Below are positions 36,814 to 46,540 of a stretch of DNA of 64,000 nt, one piece after another. Source of the DNA: an uncultured Porphyromonadaceae bacterium (GTDB lineage: Bacteria; Bacteroidota; Bacteroidia; Bacteroidales; Muribaculaceae); the NCBI GenBank assembly GCA_937901905.1, contig CALDIF010000084.1, positions 14,857-78,856 of the forward strand. Direction: 5' to 3'. Made by a program: the position numbers and the translations under genes. Numbering within the stretch: the stretch's first letter is position 1; each line of letters starts with the position of its first letter. Under the pieces are notes generated by a model that saw only the letters and a program-made list of their open reading frames with translations, was not told where the DNA came from and ran no database searches.

Positions 36814-38397
36814 ATGTACGAACAAGACGGACGTGGCTTATACATCGCACACAGCGACAACGGCCCTATTAGCATTACCGCTCGCATGGCAAATCGCCAC
36901 GGGTTGATTGCCGGTGCAACCGGCACGGGTAAGACGGTTTCACTACAAGTGTTAGCCGAAACATTTTCTCAAATGGGAGTTCCCTGTTTCATGGCAGACA
37001 TGAAGGGCGATTTGTCGGGCATCAGCCAAGCCGGCAAGTTGAGCGGTTTTATCGAGAAACGCATGCCGGAGTTCGGTATTGAAAACCCGCAATTTGCAGC
37101 ATGCCCCGTCCGTTTCTACGATGTTTACGGTCAGCAAGGTCACCCCATGCGCGCCACCATTTCGGCTATGGGACCCGACTTGTTGGGACGCCTGCTCGAA
37201 CTGAACGACACTCAAACCGGAGTGCTGCACATCATCTTCCGTATTGCCGATGAACGCGGTTGGTTCATGGACGACATCAAGGACTTGCGCGCCATGCTTG
37301 ACCATGTTGCTCGCAATGCTAAAGCATACACGACCCGCTATGGCAATGTATCATCATCGAGCGTCGGTGCAATTCAACGCGCTTTGCTATCGCTCGAGAA
37401 CCAGGGCGGAGACAAGTTCTTCGGGTTGCCCGAATTTGACATCAACGACCTGCTCGCCGTGAAAGACGGCAAAGGCGTGATGAGCGTGCTCGCTGCCGAC
37501 GAACTGATGCTGCGCCCGAAGTTATACAGTACATTCTTGCTATGGCTCATGAGTGAATTGTACTCCACCTTGCCCGAGGTGGGCGACCTTGACAAGCCCA
37601 AGTTGATTTTCTTCTTTGACGAGGCACACATGCTATTTGACGGCACGAGTAAGGCAATGGTTGACAAAATCGAACAAGTGATACGTCTTATTCGCAGTAA
37701 GGGTGTCGGCATTTATTTTGTCACCCAGAGCCCGACCGACATTCCCGATGTTATATTGGGGCAATTGGGTAACAGGGTGCAACACGCGTTGCGCGCTTTC
37801 ACGCCCAAAGATCAAAAAGCGGTCAAGACGGCTGCCGACACGTTCCGTGCCAATCCGACCTTCCGCACCGACGAAGCCATCATGAACCTCGAGACCGGCG
37901 AAGCCTTGGTGAGCGTGCTTGATGAGAAAGGTGCTCCTACGGTGGTTGAACGAGCCAAGATGCTGTTCCCACTCAGCCAAATCGGTGCGATTAGCGAGGG
38001 GCAGCGACTTGATGCGATAAAGAGTTCAGCCATCTACGGCAAATATGACACGACCGAAGATCGCGAGAGCGCATTCGAGGCTTTGCTTGCCGAGGACGAG
38101 GAGCGCGCCGAGTTGGAAGCCCGTGAAGCCGAGGCTGCAGCCGAGTTGGAGGCGAAAAAGAAAGAAGAAAAAGCGAATGGCAACAAGCCATCCACGATGA
38201 AAAAGGTGTGGAAAGCCATTATTACCGCTATCACCACTACTATCGCCACGATAATAGGCTCGAGTGTCAGCAACAAGATTACCGGCAAGAAGAGTAATAC
38301 CACGGGCAAGACCGCTGCCGGTCGCGTTGCCAAGAATGCGACAAGTGCAGCCACTCGCACCATCATACGCGATGTGCTGGGCAACGTCATCAAGTAA
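36814..38397 (+). CDS. HerA-like P-loop ATPase, DUF853 family
   Basis: The protein is 527 aa. Walker A is GATGTGKTVSLQ, Walker B is LIFFFDEAHMLFDG, and an arginine-finger-like region is IYFVTQSPTDIPD…LGNRVQHALRAF. These match the HerA-C/DUF853 'helicase HerA-like' family, hexameric DNA-translocating ATPases. The last 110 residues are a charged Glu/Ala/Lys coiled coil followed by a Thr/Ile-rich hydrophobic stretch and a basic tail, unlike the core. No NurA nuclease is adjacent. The cellular role is unknown. Confidence 0.85.
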   Translation: MYEQDGRGLYIAHSDNGPISITARMANRHGLIAGATGTGKTVSLQVLAETFSQMGVPCFMADMKGDLSGISQAGKLSGFIEKRMPEFGIENPQFAACPVRFYDVYGQQGHPMRATISAMGPDLLGRLLELNDTQTGVLHIIFRIADERGWFMDDIKDLRAMLDHVARNAKAYTTRYGNVSSSSVGAIQRALLSLENQGGDKFFGLPEFDINDLLAVKDGKGVMSVLAADELMLRPKLYSTFLLWLMSELYSTLPEVGDLDKPKLIFFFDEAHMLFDGTSKAMVDKIEQVIRLIRSKGVGIYFVTQSPTDIPDVILGQLGNRVQHALRAFTPKDQKAVKTAADTFRANPTFRTDEAIMNLETGEALVSVLDEKGAPTVVERAKMLFPLSQIGAISEGQRLDAIKSSAIYGKYDTTEDRESAFEALLAEDEERAELEAREAEAAAELEAKKKEEKANGNKPSTMKKVWKAIITAITTTIATIIGSSVSNKITGKKSNTTGKTAAGRVAKNATSAATRTIIRDVLGNVIK

Positions 38398-38443
38398 AGC
38401 AGTCAACATTTCATTTACCCGTCGGTGCGGTCGGACTTGAACT

Positions 38444-38486
38444 CGAATAGCCATACGCGGACACATTCGTCCCTATCGGCTATTCG
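38444..38486 (+). terminator. Stem-loop after the HerA-like gene
   Basis: A 9-bp stem (38444-38452 with 38478-38486) encloses a second small hairpin. It is followed by ATGTTTGAGTG; a long T-run is lacking. Confidence 0.5.
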
Positions 38487-38561
38487 ATGTTTGAGTGTGT
38501 ATATCATCGGTTTGATTTAAATATCGTCATTGGGTAAAAACCTTACCCGTACGCTTGGTTA

Positions 38562-39005
38562 ATGGAGTTTCTGATACAATTCGGATACTTGGGACTGTGC
38601 TTGAGTGCATTCATCGCCGGCAGTGTATTGCCACTGAGTAGCGAATTGGTGTTGAGCGCATGTATTCTCAAGTTGCACTTGTCGCCCATGCTGTGCCTGC
38701 TATGGGCGACAGTGGGCAACGTGGGTGGCGGCATGACTTGCTATTGGTTAGGTTCGTTGGGCAACATGGAGTGGATTGAGCGTTATGCCCACGTGAGTCA
38801 TGAGAAGTTGGAGCGCGCCCGACGATGGGTGGAACATCGGGGAGCATGGATGGCATTTTTCGCGTTTTTACCCATTCTCGGCAGTGCAATAACGGTCGCC
38901 CTCGGCTTCATGCATGCCGACAAAAAGATTGTCTTGGCGGCAATGACCGTCGGGAAGGCATTGCGTTACGGCATTCTCATCGCCGGACTGCTGTCAGTGT
39001 TTTGA
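38562..39005 (+). CDS. YqaA-type small DedA/VTT membrane protein
   Basis: The protein is 147 aa. It shows SAFIAGSVLPLSSELVL and TVGNVGGGMTCYWLG near the N-terminus and FFAFLPILGSAITVALGFM with re-entrant character, as in YqaA/SNARE-associated proteins. DedA-like proteins are linked to membrane-lipid flipping and proton-motive-force stability. The neighbours suggest no specific role. Confidence 0.8.
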   Translation: MEFLIQFGYLGLCLSAFIAGSVLPLSSELVLSACILKLHLSPMLCLLWATVGNVGGGMTCYWLGSLGNMEWIERYAHVSHEKLERARRWVEHRGAWMAFFAFLPILGSAITVALGFMHADKKIVLAAMTVGKALRYGILIAGLLSVF

Positions 39006-39080
39006 TTTTTCACCATTTATAGGGATTTTCATCAAGTCACATCGCCACAAATAGTTATAGCGCAAGGGAAGAATTATGTA

Positions 39081-39088
39081 TATATTTG
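39081..39088 (+). promoter_or_regulatory. -7 box of feoAB
   Basis: TATATTTG ends 18 nt before the feoAB ATG at 39107. The longer open frame would start on the TTG inside this box, so ATG 39107 is the real start. No clear -33 TTTG is present. Confidence 0.55.
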
Positions 39089-39106
39089 CAGGAAATATCC
39101 ACATCG

Positions 39107-41629
39107 ATGAAATTATCAGAACTTAAAACCGGTGAAAGCGGTATCATAGTCAAGGTGGCGGGTCACGGCAGTTTTCGCAAGCGCATCGTTGAGATGGGTT
39201 TTATTCGCGGCAAGCAGGTTGACGTACTCTTGGCCGCACCGTTGCGCGACCCGGTGAAATATAAGATAATGGGCTACGAGGTGAGTCTGCGCCACGAGGA
39301 AGCCGACCACATTGAGGTTGTCAGGGTTGATGAAGTCGAGACGCCGCTCATCGGCGAGATTGAGAAAACGGAGCCTAAACTCGAGCAAGTTCGTGCCGAG
39401 GCGGTGCGCCGTCGTCGTGTTATCAATGTCGCGCTTGTGGGCAATCCCAATTGCGGCAAGACATCACTGTTCAACTATGCCAGCGGTGCCCATGCCCGGG
39501 TGGGCAACTACAGCGGTGTCACCGTCGATGCCACCGTTGCCACGGCTCACTTTGAGGGCTACGAATTCAACTTGATTGACTTGCCGGGCACTTATTCCTT
39601 AACGGCCTACAGCCCCGAGGAGTTGTACGTGAGGCGTCACATTATCGACACCACTCCCGACATCGTGATAAATGTCATTGACGCGAGCAACCTCGAGCGC
39701 AATCTCTACTTGACCACACAACTCATCGACATGAACCTCAAGATGGTGTGTGCATTGAACATGTACGATGAGTTCGAGCGACGTGGCGACAAACTGGACA
39801 TCAACACGCTGAGCACACTGCTCGGCGTGCCGATGATTCCCACCTCGTTCAAGAGCGGACGTGGCGTGGACTTGTTATTCCATGTTATCATCAACATGTA
39901 TGAGGGTGTTGACTTCATTGACAGCGACGGGCACATCAATCCGGAGGTTGCCGAGGACATTAGGAAATGGCACGAGGACAACGTGAGCGGCATACCTCAC
40001 GAGCACCCCGAGGACTTTGCGAGCGGTGACACCCCCGAGCACAACTACTACCGTCACATTCACGTCAATCACGGTCCTCACATCGAGCGTGCCATTGACA
40101 TGGTGAAACTCACCTTGCAGGGCGAGGGCGGAGCCGACCGCACCCGTCACAGTACCCGTTATCTGGCGATTAAGTTGCTGGAGAACGACAGCGAAGCACT
40201 CAAGGTCGCTCACGACATGCCCGGCAGTGAAGCGGTTCTCGCTGTGACCGAAATGGCCAAAGCACAAATCGCCGCCGACACACGGGAAGATAGCGAGACC
40301 GCTATCATGAATGCCAAGTACGGCTTTATTCACGGCGCACTGCAAGAGGCTGAGTACGCCGAGGGTACAGAACATGACAACTATCGCACAACCCACTTCC
40401 TCGACCACATTTTATCCAATCGTTACATCGGATTTCCACTGTTTTTCATCATCATGTTTGTGATGTTCTACGTGACCTTCACGCTGGGCGAATATCCGAT
40501 GCAGTGGATCGAAGCGGGTGTTGAATGGTTGAACGCAACAGTCACCGCCCACATGAGCGAGGGACCGCTGCAAGCCATGATAACCGACGGCATCATCGGT
40601 GGTGTCGGTTCGGTAATCGTGTTTTTGCCACAGATATTGATTTTGTATGCTTTCATCTCGTTCATGGAAGACTGCGGATACATGGCACGAGCGGCGTTCA
40701 TCATGGACAAGGTGATGCACACCATCGGTTTACACGGCAAGTCGTTCATACCGCTTGTGATGGGTTACGGCTGTAATGTTCCTGCCGTGATGGCAACACG
40801 CACCATCGAGAGTCATCGCAGCCGGTTGATAACGATGATGATATTACCCTTCATGAGTTGCAGTGCACGGCTACCCATATACTTGATGCTGACCGGAGCC
40901 TTTTTTGCGCCCGAGCATCGCGCGTTTGTCATGATTTCACTCTACGCCGTTGGGGTGCTGATCGCCGCTTGTGTCAGCAAAGTTTACAGTACATTTATCA
41001 CTCGCGAGCCCGACTCGCCGTTTGTAATGGAGTTGCCGCCTTACCGCTGGCCCACAATGCAAGCCACCCTGCGGCACACGTGGGAAAAAGGCAAGGAATA
41101 CCTCAAGAAGATGGGTGGTATCATACTCGTGGCGAGCGTCATCGTGTGGGCACTCTCCTACTTTCCCCACAATGCATCGCTCGACAAGCAGGCACAGCAA
41201 GAACACAGTTATATAGGCATGATGGGAAAAACGATAGAGCCGGTCTTTGCACCGCAAGGCTTTAACTGGAAACTCGATGTCAGCCTTATTGCAGGTGTCG
41301 GCGCAAAAGAAATTGTAGCGTCAACATTAGGCGTGATTTACACCGATGATGACAGTTACAGCGATGACGACACCTTCGAGGGTGCCGAACATGAGCGCAA
41401 GTATGCCGAGTTACATCAGGCGATGGCTGCCGACGGCATCACACCACTTAGTGCCTATGCTTACCTGTTGTTCATCTTACTGTACTTCCCGTGTATAGCA
41501 ACTATCGTCGCCATCAAGAACGAGTTGGGCTCGTGGCGCAAAGCGGCAGGCATAGCAGCTTACACGACTGCGTTGGCATGGGTGGTGAGTGCCCTATTCT
41601 TCCAAGCGGGTGTTTTATTGGGCTATTGA
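39107..41629 (+). CDS. feoB: Fused FeoA-FeoB ferrous iron transporter
   Basis: The protein is 840 aa. Residues 1-75 form the SH3-like FeoA domain (MKLSELKTGESG, EMGFIRGKQV). The FeoB G-domain follows, with G1 GNPNCGKTS (112-120), switch/G3 DLPGTYS (158-164) and G4-like NMYD. The membrane part has about eight or more helices with two Gate motifs (GYGCNVPAVMATR and AGVGAKEIVASTLGVIY). It imports Fe2+ across the inner membrane, driven or gated by GTP. The FeoA-FeoB fusion is a known Bacteroidetes arrangement and makes a separate feoA unnecessary. Confidence 0.95.
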   Translation: MKLSELKTGESGIIVKVAGHGSFRKRIVEMGFIRGKQVDVLLAAPLRDPVKYKIMGYEVSLRHEEADHIEVVRVDEVETPLIGEIEKTEPKLEQVRAEAVRRRRVINVALVGNPNCGKTSLFNYASGAHARVGNYSGVTVDATVATAHFEGYEFNLIDLPGTYSLTAYSPEELYVRRHIIDTTPDIVINVIDASNLERNLYLTTQLIDMNLKMVCALNMYDEFERRGDKLDINTLSTLLGVPMIPTSFKSGRGVDLLFHVIINMYEGVDFIDSDGHINPEVAEDIRKWHEDNVSGIPHEHPEDFASGDTPEHNYYRHIHVNHGPHIERAIDMVKLTLQGEGGADRTRHSTRYLAIKLLENDSEALKVAHDMPGSEAVLAVTEMAKAQIAADTREDSETAIMNAKYGFIHGALQEAEYAEGTEHDNYRTTHFLDHILSNRYIGFPLFFIIMFVMFYVTFTLGEYPMQWIEAGVEWLNATVTAHMSEGPLQAMITDGIIGGVGSVIVFLPQILILYAFISFMEDCGYMARAAFIMDKVMHTIGLHGKSFIPLVMGYGCNVPAVMATRTIESHRSRLITMMILPFMSCSARLPIYLMLTGAFFAPEHRAFVMISLYAVGVLIAACVSKVYSTFITREPDSPFVMELPPYRWPTMQATLRHTWEKGKEYLKKMGGIILVASVIVWALSYFPHNASLDKQAQQEHSYIGMMGKTIEPVFAPQGFNWKLDVSLIAGVGAKEIVASTLGVIYTDDDSYSDDDTFEGAEHERKYAELHQAMAADGITPLSAYAYLLFILLYFPCIATIVAIKNELGSWRKAAGIAAYTTALAWVVSALFFQAGVLLGY

Positions 41630-41664
41630 TTGGCTACCATGGCATCACGGGACAAGACACACGG

Positions 41665-42675
41665 CTACTTGTCGTAAGCATCGAGAGCGTTGCGCAACTC
41701 GTACTGAATTTGAGTGACCACAGCCGGTGGTGAAATGATGCGCACACCGGCACCGAAGCCCAACATGACAGAGTAAAACTCCTTGTTGGGTATTAGCGAC
41801 ACCTCAAAGGTCACCGCTCCGTCACTGTGACGCTCCACCTCATGCTGACTGTGGTGAAGGGGTTTGGTGGATATATATGCCGCTTGCAGGCGTGATGCCT
41901 TGAATTGTATTGTTTGCCTCACTCCGATGCGGGTAACCCCTATAATGTCATCAAAGTAAGTTGCCGGATCGAAACGCGGATTGTCGCGATAGACAAAGTT
42001 CTCCATCACTTTGAAGTCAACAATGCGATCGAGTGCGAAATTATATAACTTGTGATCAGATGCACGCGAACAAAACAGGAACCAACGATTGTTGTATTCC
42101 TTGAGCATGTGTGGGAAGACGATATAGTTTTGTGGCTGTCGCGCATTGAACGACAGGTAACGCACCTTGATGGTCTCGCGCCTGACAATGTGATTGTATA
42201 ACGGATTAAGCAGTTCCAGCCCCTTGAAGTCGTCGTTGCGTTCAAAGTCCACCACAGGATACTTGCGACCGCGCGCCATACCTATACTGTCCTGCAAACG
42301 ACTGACAATGTCACTCATGCGGTCAAAATGGTTGAAACGTTCCATTTGACGCAACAAGTCAACCGCCTCGCTGATGCGGTCGATGTCGGCAGGTGTGAGC
42401 GGCAGTTTAGTGATGGAATAATCGGGGTCACTATACCTGTAATACTTGTGGTCGTACACCTCAATGGGAGCTTCATAACCCAACTTCTCGCTACGCATTA
42501 TTTGTATATCCCCCTGCACCGTGCGTACACTCACACCGTCGCGCTTGCCCTCGAACTCACAGAGCGCATCGGAACACGCCCTCACCAAGTCTTGCAGCGT
42601 CCACCGACGATAACGATTACGCAAACAACGATCTATCGTCTTGTAACGAATTAATGCATTCTTATTTACCGGCAT
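41665..42675 (-). CDS. WYL-domain transcriptional regulator
   Basis: The protein is 336 aa. An N-terminal helix-turn-helix-like region (RYKTIDRCLRNRYRRWTLQDLV…SVRTVQGDIQIMR) is followed by the WYL sensor domain (ETIKVRYLSFNARQPQNYIVFPHMLKEYNNRWFLFC). WYL proteins bind nucleotides or other ligands and regulate transcription, often of stress or defence genes. It is convergent with feoAB and divergent from rfbB, so autoregulation through the shared 145-bp gap is possible. Confidence 0.85.
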   Translation of the reverse strand: MPVNKNALIRYKTIDRCLRNRYRRWTLQDLVRACSDALCEFEGKRDGVSVRTVQGDIQIMRSEKLGYEAPIEVYDHKYYRYSDPDYSITKLPLTPADIDRISEAVDLLRQMERFNHFDRMSDIVSRLQDSIGMARGRKYPVVDFERNDDFKGLELLNPLYNHIVRRETIKVRYLSFNARQPQNYIVFPHMLKEYNNRWFLFCSRASDHKLYNFALDRIVDFKVMENFVYRDNPRFDPATYFDDIIGVTRIGVRQTIQFKASRLQAAYISTKPLHHSQHEVERHSDGAVTFEVSLIPNKEFYSVMLGFGAGVRIISPPAVVTQIQYELRNALDAYDK

Positions 42676-42698
42676 AACAACTGTATCATGTTTCGTTG

Positions 42699-42730
42699 CA
42701 AATTTACAATTTCATTCCGACTGATACAAA
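42699..42730 (-). promoter_or_regulatory. Promoter of the WYL regulator
   Basis: On the - strand TTTG (42727-42730) is followed after 20 nt by TAAATTTG (42699-42706), a near-consensus pair, about 24 nt before the ATG. Confidence 0.7.
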
Positions 42731-42789
42731 CAAATGGTTTGATAAATTTGATTTAACTCTCTTTAACACCGGCGTTTATTAATTATTAT

Positions 42790-42797
42790 TATCTTTG
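42790..42797 (+). promoter_or_regulatory. -7 box of the rfbB operon
   Basis: TATCTTTG lies 23 nt before the rfbB ATG. No clear -33 TTTG is present at the expected distance. Confidence 0.6.
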
Positions 42798-42820
42798 CGC
42801 CATTAACAAACGGTTATCTA

Positions 42821-44002
42821 ATGAAGACCTATCTCATTACCGGCGGAGCGGGATTTATAGGCTCCAATTTTGTAAAATATGTGCTTGACAAGTGGGGCAC
42901 CGAAGTCAGTGTTGTTATACTTGATGCGCTCACCTATGCCGGCAATTTGACGAGTTTGAGTGATGTCCTCGACTCGGACAACGTGACAATGGTGCGTGGC
43001 GACATCGGTGACAGCGCTCTCGTTACAACGTTGTTGAGAACACACAACCCTGACTTTATCGTCAATTTTGCCGCCGAGAGTCATGTAGACCGCAGTATCA
43101 CCGGTCCGCGCCTATTTCTCGAAACAAACATTTTAGGAACACAGAATTTATTGGAATGTGCCCGCCACGCGTGGAAGGGCGAGGAACACTTGCACAAATT
43201 CTTACAAGTCAGTACCGACGAGGTGTACGGCTCGCTGAATAAAGAATATGATGAGCCACGTCCGCTCGTTGTGAGCGAGGCATTGAAAGAAGTCGTCGGC
43301 ACTCGTGACGACCTCGTGTGCTACGGCTCACTCTTTTTCACCGAGCAGACACCTGTCGCGCCACGGTCGCCTTACAGCGCAAGTAAAACATCGGCCGATT
43401 TGCTCACGCTCGCCTATCACGAGACCTACGGCTTGCCGGTGAACATCACGCGTTGCAGTAACAATTACGGTCCCTATCACTTCCCGGAGAAACTGATTCC
43501 GCTTGTGATTAATAATATCTTACAAGGCAAGTCATTGCCGGTGTACGGCAAGGGGCTCAATGTGCGTGACTGGCTTTACGTGACCGATCACTGCAAGGCG
43601 ATAGATCTCGTTTTGCGTCACGGTCGTGTGGGAGAGATATACAATATAGGCGGATTTAACGAGCAGAGCAACATTGATATTGTAAAACAAATAATTGCCA
43701 TTATCGCTCGCATCATGCACACCGAGCCCGATTACCGCAGGTTGCTCGAGTGTCCTGTCGAGGTGATTAATGAGGACTTGATCACCTATGTTACCGATCG
43801 TCCGGGGCACGATATGCGCTACGCCATTGACCCGACAAAGATAGCGACCGAATTGGGGTGGTATCCCGAAACGCCGTTTGCCACCGGCATCGAACTCACC
43901 GTACGTTGGAATCTTGACAATCGCCGGTGGGTCAAAGATGTCACGTCGGGTGAATACATGCAATACTACGAGCGACAATACAACGGTCGTCATGATAATT
44001 AA
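42821..44002 (+). CDS. rfbB: dTDP-glucose 4,6-dehydratase
   Basis: The protein is 393 aa of the short-chain dehydrogenase fold. The NAD motif is GGAGFIGSNFVKYVL, the catalytic region STDEVYGSL, and Tyr-x-x-x-Lys is in YSASKTSADLL. RCSNNYGPYHFPEKLIP is typical of RmlB. It converts dTDP-glucose to dTDP-4-keto-6-deoxyglucose. It is the first gene of a dTDP-deoxysugar operon. Confidence 0.95.
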   Translation: MKTYLITGGAGFIGSNFVKYVLDKWGTEVSVVILDALTYAGNLTSLSDVLDSDNVTMVRGDIGDSALVTTLLRTHNPDFIVNFAAESHVDRSITGPRLFLETNILGTQNLLECARHAWKGEEHLHKFLQVSTDEVYGSLNKEYDEPRPLVVSEALKEVVGTRDDLVCYGSLFFTEQTPVAPRSPYSASKTSADLLTLAYHETYGLPVNITRCSNNYGPYHFPEKLIPLVINNILQGKSLPVYGKGLNVRDWLYVTDHCKAIDLVLRHGRVGEIYNIGGFNEQSNIDIVKQIIAIIARIMHTEPDYRRLLECPVEVINEDLITYVTDRPGHDMRYAIDPTKIATELGWYPETPFATGIELTVRWNLDNRRWVKDVTSGEYMQYYERQYNGRHDN

Positions 44003-44077
44003 TTCTCATACGGGCACTGCTTGCCCCCACGAGAGCCGAATAACAATAAAATAACACCTAACACGTCAACCGATAAC

Positions 44078-44980
44078 ATGAAAGGAATCGTACTTGCCGG
44101 AGGCAGTGGTACACGACTTTATCCCATCACCCGAGGCATATCCAAACAGTTACTGCCCATATATGACAAACCCATGGTATACTACCCTATCTCGGTACTC
44201 ATGTTGGCAGGAATTCGAGAGATCTTGATAATCAGCACACCACACGACTTGCCGTTGTTCCGTCGTATGTTGGGTGACGGTTCGTCACTCGGAATACAAT
44301 TCAGTTATGCCGAGCAACCTCGTCCCGAGGGCTTGGCTCAAGCATTTATTATCGGGCGCGAGTTCATCGGCGATGACGACGTGTGCATGGTGCTGGGTGA
44401 CAACATTTTTTATGGTCAGGGGTTCACAGGTATGCTACGTGATGCGGTGAGGCTCACGAGCGAGAGCCGCACGGCACATTTGTTCGCCTATCCCGTGCCC
44501 GATCCGCAGCGGTTCGGCGTGGTGGCTTTCGATAACAACGGACGTGCGACAAGCATTGAGGAGAAACCCGTCAATCCCCGGTCACACTATGCCGTTACCG
44601 GTCTATACTTCTATCCTAACGACGTGACTCGTGTTGCAGCCGAAATCAAGCCCAGCGCTCGCGGCGAATTAGAGATAACGAGTGTCAACGAGTGGTACTT
44701 GGAACGGCGACGAGTGCAAGTAACCACGTTAGGTCGTGGCTTCGCATGGCTCGACACCGGCACATTCTCGTCCATGCTCGATGCGTCCAACTTTGTCCAG
44801 ACTATCGAAACATTGCAAGGCATTCAAGTGGCTGCATTGGAAGAAATTGCCTATCGCAAGGGTTGGATCGATCGCGAACAACTGCTCACACTTGCTGCAG
44901 TAATGGAGAAAAACCACTATGGTCAATACTTAATCAACCTCGCCAATAATGGAAAACAATACCCGACCACAACTGATTAA
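44078..44980 (+). CDS. rfbA: Glucose-1-phosphate thymidylyltransferase
   Basis: The ATG at 44078 (MKGIVLAGGSGTRLYP) is chosen because it opens the nucleotide-binding motif directly; upstream the frame has only a TTG. The protein is 300 aa. KQLLPIYDKPMVYYP and VMVLGDNIFYGQG are RmlA signatures. It makes dTDP-glucose from glucose-1-phosphate and dTTP, one step before RfbB. Its last 32 nt overlap the next gene. Confidence 0.95.
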   Translation: MKGIVLAGGSGTRLYPITRGISKQLLPIYDKPMVYYPISVLMLAGIREILIISTPHDLPLFRRMLGDGSSLGIQFSYAEQPRPEGLAQAFIIGREFIGDDDVCMVLGDNIFYGQGFTGMLRDAVRLTSESRTAHLFAYPVPDPQRFGVVAFDNNGRATSIEEKPVNPRSHYAVTGLYFYPNDVTRVAAEIKPSARGELEITSVNEWYLERRRVQVTTLGRGFAWLDTGTFSSMLDASNFVQTIETLQGIQVAALEEIAYRKGWIDREQLLTLAAVMEKNHYGQYLINLANNGKQYPTTTD

Positions 44981-45401
44981 CTTGTCGCAGATAACCGACC
45001 GTCGCGGCAATCTCACCGCTATCGAAAGTGCCGGTGAATTGATACCATTCGAGATCAAGCGAGTTTACTATTTATATGATGTGCCTGCCGGAGCCGAGCG
45101 AGGCGGACACAGTCATCGCTCGTGTCATGAGGTGCTGATTGCGCTCAGCGGCAGTTTTGATGTCACTATTGACGACGGTCGCCGGCATCGCACGATCACC
45201 CTCAATCGTCCTTTTCAAGCCCTGCACATCGTGCCGGGAATATGGCGCACATTACAAAACTTTGCGTCGGGGTCGGTGTGTCTCGTGTTGGCAAGCGAGC
45301 ACTACGACGAGTCGGACTATGTGCGCCGTTATTTGTCATTTTTGAAGTTGAAACGCGAGGAGCCTGCCGGTGCTCGTGTCACAATCGGAGACCTCACATG
45401 A
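44949..45401 (+). CDS. fdtA: dTDP-4-keto-6-deoxyglucose 3,4-ketoisomerase (FdtA/WxcM-like cupin)
   Basis: The protein is 150 aa. It has the cupin pattern RRGNLTAIE, YLYDVPAGAERGGHSHRSCHE (His-rich active site) and IVPGIWRTLQNFASGSVCLVLAS of the PF05523 family. These enzymes move the keto group of dTDP-4-keto-6-deoxyglucose from C4 to C3 for later amination. Position between rfbA and an aminotransferase supports the FdtA role. The TylM3-like 3,4-ketoisomerase giving the gluco epimer cannot be excluded. Confidence 0.8.
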   Translation: MENNTRPQLINLSQITDRRGNLTAIESAGELIPFEIKRVYYLYDVPAGAERGGHSHRSCHEVLIALSGSFDVTIDDGRRHRTITLNRPFQALHIVPGIWRTLQNFASGSVCLVLASEHYDESDYVRRYLSFLKLKREEPAGARVTIGDLT

Positions 45402-46540
45402 ACATTCCCTTTCTTGACCTGAAAGCGTCAGGCGCAGCGATTGAAGCGCAGTTGATCGCAGCGGCGACCGATGTGATAACGAGCGGTCGCTATTTGCGTG
45501 GCGAGCAAACTGCGGCACTTGAGCGAGATGTGGCACGGTTGTGCGAAACGCGCCACTGCGTAGCGGTGAGTAACGGACTTGATGCCTTGCGACTCGTTTT
45601 ACGGGCATGGATTGAACTGGGCTTGTTACACCACGGCGACAAGGTTGCGGTGCAGGCAAACACCTACGTGGCGAGCGTACTCGCCATCAGCGACATGGGG
45701 CTTGTGCCCGTCCTCGTGGAGCCGTCATTGCAAACGATGAACATTGACACCGATGCCCTGCGCGAAGCGGTCGAACACGATAAAGGCATACGGGCTGTGA
45801 TGCCGGTACACCTCTACGGTTCACCTTGTTGGGACACTACATTGCTCGACGTTGTCGAGCAACACGGTTTGCTCGTACTGGAAGATAATGCACAAGCCAT
45901 CAATGCCACGTCACCCCACATCGGGATTAACGGCAAGTTCAAGACCGGCTCACTCGGTAATGCGGCGGCTTGCAGTTTTTACCCGACAAAAAACCTCGGA
46001 GCACTGGGCGATGCCGGTGCCGTGACGACCGATGACACCACACTTGCCGATACCGTCAGGGCGTTGGCAAACTACGGCAGCGACCGACGTTACCACAATA
46101 TATATAAGGGGTATAATTGTCGCATTGACGAAATACAGGCCGCCATGTTGCGTGTCAAGATCAAGCACTTGGAAACCGAGACAACCCGACGACAACTCAT
46201 AGCCACGACCTACGATGAGCACATCAGCAATCCTGTCGTGACTCGACCGCTGATTAATAACAACCGTGGGCAGGTGTGGCATCAGTACGTGATACGCGTG
46301 CGCTGCGGTGCACGCGACCGCCTGCGCGAATATCTCGCCGGAGCCGGTGTGGGCACCGACATTCATTACGCCGTGCCACCTCATCGACAGCCATGCTATG
46401 CCGGTGCTTTCAATAACATTTCATTACCGCTTACCGAACAGTTGGCGAGCGAGGTCGTCAGCCTACCTATCGCTGCACCGCTCACCGTGACTCAAGCGAC
46501 CGAAATTGCCGATTTGATTAATCGCTTCGATGCAGTTTGA
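45398..46540 (+). CDS. DegT/DnrJ/EryC1 sugar aminotransferase (FdtB-like)
   Basis: The start ATG at 45398 overlaps the upstream stop (ATGA) and gives MNIPFLDLKA, the usual family opening. The protein is 380 aa. The PLP lysine is in SFYPTKNLGALGDAGAV; EDNAQAINA and YNCRIDEIQAAML are family blocks. After FdtA it would aminate C3, producing a dTDP-3-amino-3,6-dideoxyhexose. No acetyltransferase of the FdtC type is next to it; an MBOAT enzyme follows instead. Confidence 0.88.
   Translation: MNIPFLDLKASGAAIEAQLIAAATDVITSGRYLRGEQTAALERDVARLCETRHCVAVSNGLDALRLVLRAWIELGLLHHGDKVAVQANTYVASVLAISDMGLVPVLVEPSLQTMNIDTDALREAVEHDKGIRAVMPVHLYGSPCWDTTLLDVVEQHGLLVLEDNAQAINATSPHIGINGKFKTGSLGNAAACSFYPTKNLGALGDAGAVTTDDTTLADTVRALANYGSDRRYHNIYKGYNCRIDEIQAAMLRVKIKHLETETTRRQLIATTYDEHISNPVVTRPLINNNRGQVWHQYVIRVRCGARDRLREYLAGAGVGTDIHYAVPPHRQPCYAGAFNNISLPLTEQLASEVVSLPIAAPLTVTQATEIADLINRFDAV

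Noticed and set aside
36645..36872. 75-aa ORF ahead of the HerA-like gene
   Set aside because: Its start overlaps the -33 box and its end lies inside the ATPase gene; the composition is not protein-like.
39086..39106. TTG start for FeoAB
   Set aside because: The codon lies inside the TATATTTG promoter box; ATG 39107 gives the standard FeoA start.
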